This document shows positions 1 to 6,168 of a stretch of 17,344 nt of DNA, piece by piece. The position numbers were made by a program, and so were the translations under genes. Positions within the stretch are counted from its first letter, which is position 1. Every line of letters begins with the position of its first letter. Location: NCBI GenBank assembly GCA_947645535.1, contig CANSDD010000024.1, positions 1 to 17,344 of the forward strand. Reading direction: 5' to 3'. Under the pieces are notes generated by a model that had not been told where the DNA came from, ran no database searches, and saw only the letters and a list, made by a program, of their open reading frames with translations. Source of the DNA: an uncultured Mycoplasmatota bacterium (lineage in GTDB: Bacteria; Bacillota_I; Bacilli_A; RF39; UBA660).

Positions 1-2
1 TT

Positions 3-587
3 ACTCATATAAAAACCTCGTTTCTATGTCCAAGAAACGGGGTTCATATCAAAAATTACAATTTCAATAATGCAAAGCGAAAAAGTAATAAAAAAATTGC
101 CAGTACTTATCATATTGAAACTTTTTATTACCAATTAGAATTTATAAAAGAGCAATCTTCAGAAGAGCCTTATATGGAAGAACATAAAAAATATTTAGAA
201 AAACAAATAGATGGTATTTTGCCTTGCTTACAAGAAGAATTTGAAAATGCTGAATCAATAATATCTGAAAAAACGACTCGTTATGCCCCATTAAAAAAGC
301 AAGTTACTCATAGAATTTTTGAAAAGAAAAATACTGATACTTTATCAAAACAGGAATTCTATCAAGAATTATCTAAATATATGATAATTGGATTTTTTAT
401 GAGTAAACATTTTGAAACTGATTCTCATAATTTATATATTGACATAGAAATGCTTTATCAAATTTCTAAAGATTATCATATTCTGTTAAAAGGAGAGGTT
501 GTATATAAATTTTTAATGAATTATGAAAGAATGACTGTATTTGAAATTATAGAAATGTGTAAAAAATTAGATTGTCTTACAAAATAA
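3..587 (+). CDS. Unidentified protein, 5' end outside window
   Basis: I do not recognise this protein. The frame is open from base 3 to a TAA at 585-587, giving 194 codons with no stop. An internal ATG at 174, preceded by a modest AGAAGAG at 161-167, would give a 137-residue product. The 57 stop-free codons upstream of it, in such AT-rich DNA, suggest the coding frame runs in from outside the window. The product is charged and probably mostly helical, with many Glu and Lys, no clear membrane segment and no signal peptide. Its 3' end abuts the truncated thymidylate kinase, so it may have arrived with the rearrangement that broke that gene. Function unknown. Confidence 0.5.
   Translation, partial: THIKTSFLCPRNGVHIKNYNFNNAKRKSNKKIASTYHIETFYYQLEFIKEQSSEEPYMEEHKKYLEKQIDGILPCLQEEFENAESIISEKTTRYAPLKKQVTHRIFEKKNTDTLSKQEFYQELSKYMIIGFFMSKHFETDSHNLYIDIEMLYQISKDYHILLKGEVVYKFLMNYERMTVFEIIEMCKKLDCLTK
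14..44 (-). terminator. Probable terminator reading leftwards
   Basis: The arms at 14-25 and 33-44 pair over 12 positions with one G-U wobble and a 7-base loop. Read on the - strand the stem is followed at once by five T. No - strand gene can be seen just upstream of it, and it lies inside the open + frame. It may be a leftover from an earlier arrangement. Confidence 0.5.
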
Positions 588-589
588 GA

Positions 590-724
590 TGATTCTTTTT
601 TATAAGCTGGAAAAGCAATTTCATAAAATGGAAACTTTTCCTTCATTAAATGATATTTTAAAAGTTTACTCTGCGTCGCTTTTCCAGATCCATCAATTCC
701 TTCAATTACAATTATTTTTCCCAT
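590..724 (-). pseudogene. tmk: Thymidylate kinase, N-terminal fragment
   Basis: dTMP kinase phosphorylates dTMP to dTDP. Only the first 45 or so codons remain. They include the P-loop region EGIDGSGKATQ (about residues 8-18) and the segment FPAYKKESS typical of the Tmk type that has Ala in the P-loop. The family is normally about 205-230 residues, so the nucleotide-binding start survives while the DR(Y/H) motif and lid are gone. The start is the ATG at 724 rather than the one at 736, because a GGGGGAT ribosome site sits just upstream. Past about base 590 the frame reads antisense to the neighbouring + strand gene and stops at 521. It lies 21 bases after the DUF1450 gene, so it was probably the last gene of a pduL-DUF1450-tmk operon. 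A functional copy is expected elsewhere in the genome. Confidence 0.75.
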
Positions 725-745
725 AATATCCCCCATATCATTTAT

Positions 746-976
746 TTATTTTACTTTCTTTTTAATTTCTTCTACTAATTTATCTTCATTTTCAGCAATT
801 ACTGGAATATGATTTACAATTGCAAAACTTTTTGTTCTACCAATCCCACATAAATTCTGACAACCAATAATAATAGATGCATTATTATCTATTTCTTTTA
901 ATTTTTTGGTTAAAGATTCTACATTTGTAGCTTTACATTTATCACAAATACGAAATTCATTGCTCACAATTTTCAC
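746..976 (-). CDS. DUF1450 (YuzB-like) small cysteine protein
   Basis: This 76-residue protein has a CDKC motif near residue 12, a CQNLC motif near residue 39 and a GIGRTKSFAIVN segment. That layout resembles the DUF1450/YuzB family, which has a thioredoxin-like ferredoxin fold and no settled function. The start is GTG at 976; a second in-frame GTG at 964 is possible. The gene begins 20 bases inside the 3' end of pduL, so the two are probably translationally coupled. The four cysteines could bind metal or an Fe-S cluster, but that is inference from spacing alone. Soluble, no signal peptide. Confidence 0.65.
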   Translation of the reverse strand: MKIVSNEFRICDKCKATNVESLTKKLKEIDNNASIIIGCQNLCGIGRTKSFAIVNHIPVIAENEDKLVEEIKKKVK

Positions 977-1541
977 CTACTAGTATTTCCACTTCATCAT
1001 TATTTTTTAATAGAAAAGCATTTGCATCATCTGTATCAAGATGTAATTCAAAGTAAGATTCATCTGCTACTTTTAGATATACATTATCTAATATTCCCCC
1101 TTTTTCTCCATTTACTTTTATACATACTTTAGAAACATCTGATAATCCAAATTCTTCTTTTTCTTTTGGTGTAATATGAATATGACGAGTCGCTAAAATA
1201 CAACCTTCTTCTAATTCTATTTTTCCATTTGGTCCAATAATCGTAATTGGACTACTACCTTCTAGTTTTCCTGAATCTCTAACAGGTGGTTCGATTCCTA
1301 ATTTTATTGCATCTGTCTTTGATACTTCTACTTGTGTATAAGGACGTACTGGCCCTAAAACACGTACTCCTTCTATCTTTGATTTTGGTGTTTCAATTGT
1401 TACTTTTTCATTACTAGCAAACTGTCCTGGCTGTTTTAATGACTTTAATTCTTCTAATTCATATCCATTTCCAAATAATATTTCTAAATGCTTTTTGGTT
1501 AAATGTACATGACGATTTGATATTCCTACACTAACTTTCAT
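957..1541 (-). CDS. pduL: Phosphate propanoyltransferase / phosphotransacylase PduL
   Basis: PduL swaps CoA and phosphate on short acyl groups (acetyl or propionyl), linking acyl-CoA to acyl-phosphate and, through acetate kinase, to ATP. The product is 194 residues. The two zinc-binding histidine clusters of the family are clear: NRHVHL at residues 9-14 and RHIHIT at 119-124, with a third histidine region (ELHLDTDDAN) near the C-terminus. There is no N-terminal extension of the kind that targets PduL to microcompartments, and no shell genes nearby, so a housekeeping acetate-forming role is more likely. The ATG at 1541 has AGAAGGAA upstream; longer in-frame starts lack a ribosome site and run into gerQ. 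It overlaps the DUF1450 gene by 20 bases. Confidence 0.9.
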   Translation of the reverse strand: MKVSVGISNRHVHLTKKHLEILFGNGYELEELKSLKQPGQFASNEKVTIETPKSKIEGVRVLGPVRPYTQVEVSKTDAIKLGIEPPVRDSGKLEGSSPITIIGPNGKIELEEGCILATRHIHITPKEKEEFGLSDVSKVCIKVNGEKGGILDNVYLKVADESYFELHLDTDDANAFLLKNNDEVEILVGENCEQ

Positions 1542-1576
1542 AATATTCCTTCTTTCTATCAATACTAATCTATTTA

Positions 1577-1604
1577 ATTGTAACATATTTTCATTCTTTT
1601 TGAA
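1577..1604 (-). promoter_or_regulatory. SigA-type promoter for pduL
   Basis: On the - strand a TTCAAA box (1599-1604) is followed after 16 bases by TACAAT (1577-1582). A TG one base upstream of the -10 box makes it an extended -10 promoter. Confidence 0.45.
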
Positions 1605-1630
1605 TACATTTTTTACTAGGAGATGATTAA

Positions 1631-1990
1631 ATGAACAATAGTTATTTTGGAAATAATAACTTTCCAGGTACACCTTTATATTCAGGAGGAATGCCTACAC
1701 CAAATCAACAATCAGCAACACTCACAGATTATCCATTAGAACAATCTTATATTGAAAATATTTTAAGATTAAATAAAGGAAAAAAAGTAAGAGTACATAT
1801 GACCTTCCCTGATTCTAATGAATTTAGAGATCGAGAATTTGTAGGAATTATTGAACAATCAGGAAGAGATCATATTATCTTAAGTGAACCTTCTACTGGA
1901 AAATGGCAATTATTACTAATGATTTATGTTGACTTTATTTCTTTTGATGAAGCAATCAATTACAGTCCAGAATTTATACCGAATAATTGA
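1631..1990 (+). CDS. gerQ: Spore coat protein GerQ
   Basis: GerQ (YwdL) is an inner spore-coat protein. In Bacillus subtilis it is cross-linked by transglutaminase and is needed to place the cortex hydrolase CwlJ. The product is 119 residues: a Gly/Pro/Asn/Gln-rich N-terminal part (about 1-35) and a conserved C-terminal part (about 36-115) with the characteristic SYIENILRLNKGK and GTGKWQLL-like (STGKWQLLLMIYVDF) segments. The start has AGGAG 8 bases upstream. The gene is divergent from pduL. A CATATTTT at 1584-1591 could be a sporulation-sigma -10 box, but I could not pair it with a -35. YabG, which in B. subtilis processes coat proteins before GerQ cross-linking, is encoded 3 kb away. Confidence 0.9.
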   Translation: MNNSYFGNNNFPGTPLYSGGMPTPNQQSATLTDYPLEQSYIENILRLNKGKKVRVHMTFPDSNEFRDREFVGIIEQSGRDHIILSEPSTGKWQLLLMIYVDFISFDEAINYSPEFIPNN

Positions 1991-2015
1991 TATTTCATAA
2001 ATAATTTGTTATAAT
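1987..2015 (+). promoter_or_regulatory. SigA promoter for the lemA-like gene
   Basis: TTGATA (1987-1992), a 17-base spacer and a perfect TATAAT (2010-2015). The -35 box overlaps the gerQ stop codon, so lemA can be transcribed independently of sporulation. Confidence 0.75.
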
Positions 2016-2032
2016 GCTTTATAGGTGATTGT

Positions 2033-2587
2033 ATGGATATAGTAGTAGTATGTTTAGCAGTTTGTTTGGCTTGCATTTTAATATGTTTTATTTTGATTTG
2101 GTATGTTACTACATACAATAAATATCAAGAATATATTATTCGTATTAATGAAGCTGAAGCAAATATTGATTCTATACTTAGAAAAAGATTTGATTTATTA
2201 AATAAGGCAACTGGCATTATAAAACCAAATACAGAAGATGGTGAAGAAGTACTTGTCATGATTGATAAATTACGTTCTAAAAAAATTTCTAATTTTGATC
2301 TTGACCGTGTTTTATATGATGCTTTAAATGAATTTCAGGCTTATGCTGAAAAATATAGTGATTTAAAAGACAATGATGAGTTTATAAAAATAGAATTAAA
2401 TTTAAATGAATCTGAATCTGAAATCACTGCACTTCGTAAATACTACAACGATATTATTACAAGTTATAACAAATTAGTAAAAAAATTTCCCTCTAATATT
2501 ATAGGACTATTTAGTAAATTTAAATCAAAAACTTATTATGATGGGAAAAATATGGAAGATGATATTATAAATGACTTTAAATTATAA
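2033..2587 (+). CDS. LemA-family membrane protein
   Basis: LemA proteins are widespread, small, membrane-anchored helical proteins of unclear function. This one is 184 residues, the usual family length. It has one N-terminal membrane segment (about 3-25), then long amphipathic helices, including the family features YNKYQEY, NEAEANID and the C-terminal SYNKLVKKFPSNIIGLF segment. An AGGTGA ribosome site precedes the ATG. It has its own promoter overlapping the end of gerQ and ends at a terminator shared with the converging divIC. LemA genes often sit next to a partner protease or TPM-domain protein, but none is present here. Confidence 0.85.
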   Translation: MDIVVVCLAVCLACILICFILIWYVTTYNKYQEYIIRINEAEANIDSILRKRFDLLNKATGIIKPNTEDGEEVLVMIDKLRSKKISNFDLDRVLYDALNEFQAYAEKYSDLKDNDEFIKIELNLNESESEITALRKYYNDIITSYNKLVKKFPSNIIGLFSKFKSKTYYDGKNMEDDIINDFKL

Positions 2588-2593
2588 AATAAC

Positions 2594-2623
2594 AAATAAC
2601 ATAGACTGAAGCCTATGTTATTT
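2594..2623. terminator. Bidirectional terminator between lemA and divIC
   Basis: A perfect 11-base inverted repeat (2594-2604 and 2613-2623) with an 8-base loop. Both flanks are T-rich in the direction of travel, and it lies between two converging genes. Confidence 0.8.
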
Positions 2624-3028
2624 TCGTTTTACAATATAAATAAAGATGCCTACCAATACAATAACACTACCATAAATATAAATTGGATATTTTTTATTTT
2701 CATTTACTTCTAAACTATCATTTTCTTCCTTTTCTTCTATTTTTATAATATATTCTCCATCTGTTGAATAATCATATTTTTCTCTTGCATATCTAGCAAT
2801 ATAATCAGGATCTTTTAATTTTTGAATCGTTGTTGATAAATCTTCAGCATCTTCTTTTAAAGATAAAAGCTCACTTGTTAACTTTCTTTGAGTTTCTTTT
2901 AATTGATTTATATTAATCATATAATTGATAAAATTAACTACAAGATTACCCATTAAAAAAATAGATATTGTTCCAAAAATAATCAGTCTATTTTTTGATG
3001 CCCTTGGAATTTTCTTTTTTGTAGTCAT
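2618..3028 (-). CDS. divIC: Septum formation initiator DivIC/FtsB-like protein
   Basis: DivIC works with FtsL and DivIB (FtsQ) at the division septum. The product is 136 residues. A basic N-terminus leads to a membrane segment (about 17-35), a coiled coil (about 42-75) and the signature KDPDYIARYAREKYDY (about 76-91), typical of the family. Unusually, it carries a second hydrophobic segment at the extreme C-terminus (about 112-132), where B. subtilis DivIC ends in a soluble tail. The ATG at 3028 has AGAAGGTGAT just upstream; the ATG at 3046 lacks one. It is the last gene of the yabP-yabQ-divIC unit, as in B. subtilis. Confidence 0.85.
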   Translation of the reverse strand: MTTKKKIPRASKNRLIIFGTISIFLMGNLVVNFINYMININQLKETQRKLTSELLSLKEDAEDLSTTIQKLKDPDYIARYAREKYDYSTDGEYIIKIEEKEENDSLEVNENKKYPIYIYGSVIVLVGIFIYIVKRK

Positions 3029-3058
3029 TTTATCACCTTCTATCATGAGTCTAGTATA

Positions 3059-3346
3059 TCATTTTTTCTTATGATTGACAACCAACTTGTGGGTATGATA
3101 GTGTAAACAAAATCCGACTAAAATCATGCCAAATGAATAAGGATGAAGTATTGCATTATTTATTTTTTTGATAATTATAAAGTATAATAATACGTTTACA
3201 ATAACAAATAAAAATGTAAAAATAATTCTTAATATTATATTTTTTTGATATAAATATTTATAATTGATGTTTACTAAAATTGAAAAGAAAACTCCATATA
3301 AAAAAGATGCAATTAACGTCATAATTTGTACATTTAAATTTATCAT
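3059..3346 (-). CDS. yabQ: Spore cortex biosynthesis protein YabQ
   Basis: YabQ is a membrane protein made in the mother cell and needed for spore cortex formation in B. subtilis. At 95 residues this copy is short: it keeps the core of three or so membrane segments (about 8-27, 38-60, 70-86) and ends in a basic tail, while the B. subtilis protein is about twice as long. The start codon overlaps the yabP stop in an ATGA, so the two are translationally coupled. A GGGAAG ribosome site lies within the end of yabP. The identification rests on hydrophobic pattern and position between yabP and divIC more than on strong motifs. Confidence 0.75.
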   Translation of the reverse strand: MINLNVQIMTLIASFLYGVFFSILVNINYKYLYQKNIILRIIFTFLFVIVNVLLYFIIIKKINNAILHPYSFGMILVGFCLHYHTHKLVVNHKKK

Positions 3347-3636
3347 TTAAATAACTTCCCAAAAATTCCATCTTCTTTTTCTTTTTTATTAGAATTTTCC
3401 ATATAAGTAATACTATTGACTCTTCCTTTTATAGAAACATTTCCTTGATATGTATCTAATTTTATAATTTCTAATTCTGCACCTTTAATAACCATATATC
3501 CCATTGTTGTTTCCATTAAAAACTCTTCATTATCAAAACTATCAATTCTTTTTACTCCACTTATCACGATATTTTTTCTTTCATTAATTGTTACATTGTG
3601 ATTATATGATGTAACCATTGTTTCTATCTTGTCCAT
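3343..3636 (-). CDS. yabP: Sporulation protein YabP
   Basis: YabP is a small beta-rich protein of the mother-cell (SigE) programme, related to YqfC. The product is 97 residues. It shows the family pattern: NVTINERKNIVISGVKRIDSFD near residues 14-35, then an FLMETTMGYMVIKG segment, an acidic strand and YQGNVSIKGRVNSITY at about 63-78. The ATG is preceded by a strong GAGGAGG. It heads the yabP-yabQ-divIC unit and is preceded by a candidate SigE promoter just after the spoVG terminator. Its exact role is not settled even in B. subtilis. Confidence 0.88.
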   Translation of the reverse strand: MDKIETMVTSYNHNVTINERKNIVISGVKRIDSFDNEEFLMETTMGYMVIKGAELEIIKLDTYQGNVSIKGRVNSITYMENSNKKEKEDGIFGKLFK

Positions 3637-3655
3637 AAATTGCCTCCTCTAATTC

Positions 3656-3683
3656 ACTATATGTAAAAAGGAATTATTTATGA
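3656..3683 (-). promoter_or_regulatory. Candidate SigE promoter for yabP-yabQ-divIC
   Basis: On the - strand TCATAAA (3677-3683) lies 13 bases before CATATAGT (3656-3663). This is close to the SigE pattern (KMATATT, about 14 bases, CATACAAT). Position and gene content fit; the spacer is one base short, and a short leader would follow. Confidence 0.4.
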
Positions 3684-3709
3684 AAAAAACTTACCAATCG
3701 GTAAGTTTT
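3683..3709 (-). terminator. spoVG terminator
   Basis: A 10-base perfect inverted repeat (3686-3695 and 3700-3709) with a 4-base loop, followed on the - strand by a run of seven T. It starts 2 bases after the spoVG stop. Confidence 0.9.
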
Positions 3710-3711
3710 GC

Positions 3712-3972
3712 TTATTCAGCTTCTTTATTGTATTCGCCAATGATTGCATCTTCAAACATTTTACGAACTTCTTGGTTAATTGGATGTGCTATATCACGAT
3801 ATCCACCAGTTGCAGTTTGACGACTTGGCATTGCGATAAATAATCCGTTATCTCCTTCAATAATTCTAATATCATGAACAGCAAAGCAGTCATCTAATAG
3901 AACTGAAGCAATTCCTTTCATACGTGAATCTTCTTTGTCTACTTTACGTACGCTTACAGATGTAATTTTCAA
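3712..3972 (-). CDS. spoVG: SpoVG regulator
   Basis: SpoVG is a small nucleic-acid-binding regulator that influences sporulation septation and many other processes in Bacillota. The 86-residue product has the conserved core: an N-terminal MKITSVSVRKV strand, RMKGIASVLLDDCFAVHDIRI (about 17-37), GLFIAMPSRQT (about 43-53), YRDIAHPI (about 58-65) and a C-terminal helix. The start is a TTG with AAGGGAGAG at good spacing; no in-frame ATG fits the conserved N-terminus. It has its own SigA-type promoter and terminator, so it is a single-gene unit inside a larger sporulation/division cluster. Confidence 0.95.
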   Translation of the reverse strand: MKITSVSVRKVDKEDSRMKGIASVLLDDCFAVHDIRIIEGDNGLFIAMPSRQTATGGYRDIAHPINQEVRKMFEDAIIGEYNKEAE

Positions 3973-4006
3973 GTTAATCTCTCCCTTCAGTATAATTTAC
4001 ATTTTC

Positions 4007-4035
4007 AGTATATAATAAATTTACTAAAAATGCAA
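4007..4035 (-). promoter_or_regulatory. SigA promoter for spoVG
   Basis: TTGCAT (4030-4035), a 17-base spacer and TATACT (4007-4012) on the - strand. The -35 box forms part of the weak hairpin after veg. Confidence 0.7.
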
Positions 4036-4051
4036 GTGTTTTGCGATTTTT
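4026..4051 (-). terminator. Weak terminator after veg
   Basis: On the - strand AAAAAT-C-GCAA pairs with TTGC-ATTTTT around a 5-base loop, with one bulged base, ending in five T. It overlaps the spoVG -35 box, so its strength is doubtful. Confidence 0.4.
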
Positions 4052-4053
4052 TC

Positions 4054-4272
4054 TTAATAATCAATTTTTATTGTTTTTGTAATAACATCTACATAAGAGA
4101 ATGATTTCACTCTATTATCACTTTTTGGTAATTCTACTAAAAATATGTACTCATATAATTCTTTTACTCTTACATGATAACTTTCATATTTATTTCTACC
4201 TAAACTATATTTTATCATTGCTTCTTTTCCAATATGTTCTTTTAAATCTTTTTTAATTTCTTCTATCGTCAT
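4054..4272 (-). CDS. veg: Veg protein
   Basis: Veg is a small, highly expressed protein of Bacillota, linked to biofilm gene control in B. subtilis. The 72-residue product has the family pattern: IEEIKKDLKEHIG at the N-terminus, then a YSLGRNKYESYHVRVKELYEYIFLVEL beta-rich core (its GRNK matches the usual GRRK) and SFSYVDVITKTI near the C-terminus. It is a little shorter than the B. subtilis protein. AGGAGAAG precedes the ATG. It follows yabG by 9 bases, the same neighbour as in B. subtilis. Confidence 0.9.
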   Translation of the reverse strand: MTIEEIKKDLKEHIGKEAMIKYSLGRNKYESYHVRVKELYEYIFLVELPKSDNRVKSFSYVDVITKTIKIDY

Positions 4273-4281
4273 ATTCTTCTC

Positions 4282-5067
4282 CTATCTAGGGTATCCAATA
4301 TACATAGTTCCCTTTGTTCTTATCCCACCCATTCCTGAAGCACCATACTTTGTTTTTTCTAAAATTGCTTTTAAATCAATATCTTGGTTAATATCTGATA
4401 AACTCATTGTACAAGCAATGATAGCAGGATCTAAGGCATGAATATTGATTCGTTTTGGACTAGATGCAAAGTTAGCGCCTGCTTTAATAAGTTCTTCGTA
4501 ATCTGATTGACAAGCTCCTGCAATAATAATTAACTTCTCATGACTTTTCTCATATTTTCTTGCTTCTTTAATTGAATTAACAAAATTTATACTATTTTTA
4601 TATGCTTCTATATTATCTTTTTTACCTTTTTTCGAGTAAAAAGCATCATGTCCCGTTATAATGACAATACTTGGATTATATTCTTCTAGCCAATTACGAA
4701 TATTAGAAGCTACATTTTCCTCTTTTTCTACAATTCCTATAGCCCATATATTCGATTTTTCATAATAGTCTAAACATCTTTTTAAATATTCTTCATCACC
4801 ATCTATATGAAGTATTTTCCCAGGTAAATAAAAGTAATCATTTCTATTTAATGTAATATCTGGTTTTAATTTTTCCAAAAATTCTCTTTCTTCTTCTATA
4901 TCATTCTCTTCTATATGCTTTTTTAAATCCGATATGGGACTATCTGCACATAATCTTATGTTTAATCCTTTTAAATAACAAATTTCTTCTTCTATACCAA
5001 TAATTTTAAAAACCATATCATTTTGATGTGACTTTCTTGTTACCAAATCCCCTACTTTCCATTCCAT
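4282..5067 (-). CDS. yabG: Sporulation-specific cysteine protease YabG
   Basis: YabG is a late mother-cell protease that processes coat and related spore proteins, including SpoIVA in B. subtilis. The 261-residue product begins with a small beta-barrel-like part (WKVGDLVTRKS). The family-defining TGHDA (His at about residue 140) and GACQSDYEELIKAGANFASSP (Cys at about 186) supply the likely catalytic His and Cys; KYGASGMGGIRTKGTM lies near the C-terminus. The chosen ATG at 5067 has GGGTGAT upstream; the ATG at 5079 lacks one. It heads a yabG-veg pair. I saw no clear promoter between it and the terminator 34 bases upstream. Confidence 0.92.
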   Translation of the reverse strand: MEWKVGDLVTRKSHQNDMVFKIIGIEEEICYLKGLNIRLCADSPISDLKKHIEENDIEEEREFLEKLKPDITLNRNDYFYLPGKILHIDGDEEYLKRCLDYYEKSNIWAIGIVEKEENVASNIRNWLEEYNPSIVIITGHDAFYSKKGKKDNIEAYKNSINFVNSIKEARKYEKSHEKLIIIAGACQSDYEELIKAGANFASSPKRINIHALDPAIIACTMSLSDINQDIDLKAILEKTKYGASGMGGIRTKGTMYIGYPR

Positions 5068-5100
5068 ATTATCACCCATTAGATTTTATTCAAAATAAAA

Positions 5101-5127
5101 AAAAAGATTACAAAAAATAATCCTTTT
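5101..5127 (-). terminator. Terminator of the 5126-6022 gene
   Basis: A 10-base stem with one G-U pair (5101-5110 and 5118-5127), a 7-base loop and a T run on the - strand. It overlaps the stop codon by two bases. Confidence 0.8.
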
Positions 5128-6022
5128 ACTCTAATGTATATTGATTAGATGCTACAAAACCAGGTGCTCCTCCATATGGTTCATATATAATTTTAATCTC
5201 TTGTTCTTTTATGTAAATTGTATCATAACTTCCCATAATAGAAAATGTTAATATTTCTTTAAAATTATTATCTATATATTTATATATATGAGTAGTATTA
5301 TTTGGTGGAGCAATCGTATTATCTACTGTTATTGTTATAATTTCTACTATCCCATCATTATCTAAATCAGCAATTGAAAAGCTTTCAGAACTATTTTGCA
5401 TTATTGTTTCATTATTTTCTACAAATAATTTATTATCTTTTATTTCGATGGTTTTATTTTCCCCATTTAATTGTATAATTTCTCCAGATTCCATATTTTT
5501 TAATTTTATTTTTTCATATTCCTCTATATCAATTTTTTGAAGAATTGCACCTAATTGATTATTACCATAGTTTCTTCTGGTAGTTCCTTCAAACTCTTCT
5601 TTTCCCAAAGAAATATTATATATAGCTTCTAACAATTTTTCTAATACTTTCAAATCATCAGATTCTAAAGTTTCATAATCTATATCATTTGAAAAATAAA
5701 ATAAATATTCTTCATTACTATCAAAATGATATTTTGAGTTAAAATTATTTAATATATATTTTATGCTTACAAATTCATCTTCTACAAATGTAGATTGATA
5801 TGTTCTTTTTGTCATTTCTTCTTCTGATTCCATCATACTTTGTACAACCAATTTAAAATTTCCTGTTTCATCTATTTCTAATAAATAGTCACTATCACTA
5901 TTTAAATAAATATAGTATTTGGTAAGAAATGTATCTTTACTTTGCATATAAAAAAAATAATATAAGATAAATGCAAGTATAATTATAATAAGTACAATTA
6001 TTCCTAATATCTTTTTATTCAT
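5126..6022 (-). CDS. Membrane-anchored extracellular protein, function unknown
   Basis: I do not recognise a family. The 298-residue product has an N-terminal membrane anchor (about 5-27: Ile/Leu/Phe rich after MNKK) and a large acidic, extracytoplasmic part. Near residue 218 lies SIADLDNDGIVEI, a DxDxDG calcium-binding loop followed by a conserved acidic residue, as in FG-GAP/VCBS or dockerin-like repeats; it occurs once. The C-terminal part resembles the repeat edge of beta-propeller-like proteins that report an item of data followed by a text-like beta strand, but that is only a guess. AAGGAG precedes the ATG. It is divergent from the decayed lipoprotein gene. Confidence 0.75.
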   Translation of the reverse strand: MNKKILGIIVLIIIILAFILYYFFYMQSKDTFLTKYYIYLNSDSDYLLEIDETGNFKLVVQSMMESEEEMTKRTYQSTFVEDEFVSIKYILNNFNSKYHFDSNEEYLFYFSNDIDYETLESDDLKVLEKLLEAIYNISLGKEEFEGTTRRNYGNNQLGAILQKIDIEEYEKIKLKNMESGEIIQLNGENKTIEIKDNKLFVENNETIMQNSSESFSIADLDNDGIVEIITITVDNTIAPPNNTTHIYKYIDNNFKEILTFSIMGSYDTIYIKEQEIKIIYEPYGGAPGFVASNQYTLE

Positions 6023-6113
6023 ATTTATAACTCCTTCTTTTCTAATTATTATTTTACTATATTTTTTGGTAAATTCCTACTCCTTTTACAAAATATAAAT
6101 TCTTTATTTTCTA

Positions 6114-6142
6114 TAGACATGCCGAGGAAAAATAGATATAAT
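6114..6142 (+). promoter_or_regulatory. SigA promoter for the lipoprotein pseudogene
   Basis: TAGACA (6114-6119), a 17-base spacer and TATAAT (6137-6142). It is still well formed although the gene behind it is broken. Confidence 0.7.
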
Positions 6143-6168
6143 TATGATAATAAAAAGGAGTTTAAAAT

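Noticed and set aside
5..50. A transposon end or attachment site near the left edge.
   Set aside because: Only a short hairpin with a T run is seen. There are no target duplications, transposase or integrase.
45..590. The 3'-part of tmk might lie here as an inverted segment, since its length (about 182 codons) would complete a normal tmk.
   Set aside because: The + strand protein shows no tmk motifs (no DR(Y/H), no lid arginines), and the - strand has no long frame. The length match appears to be chance.
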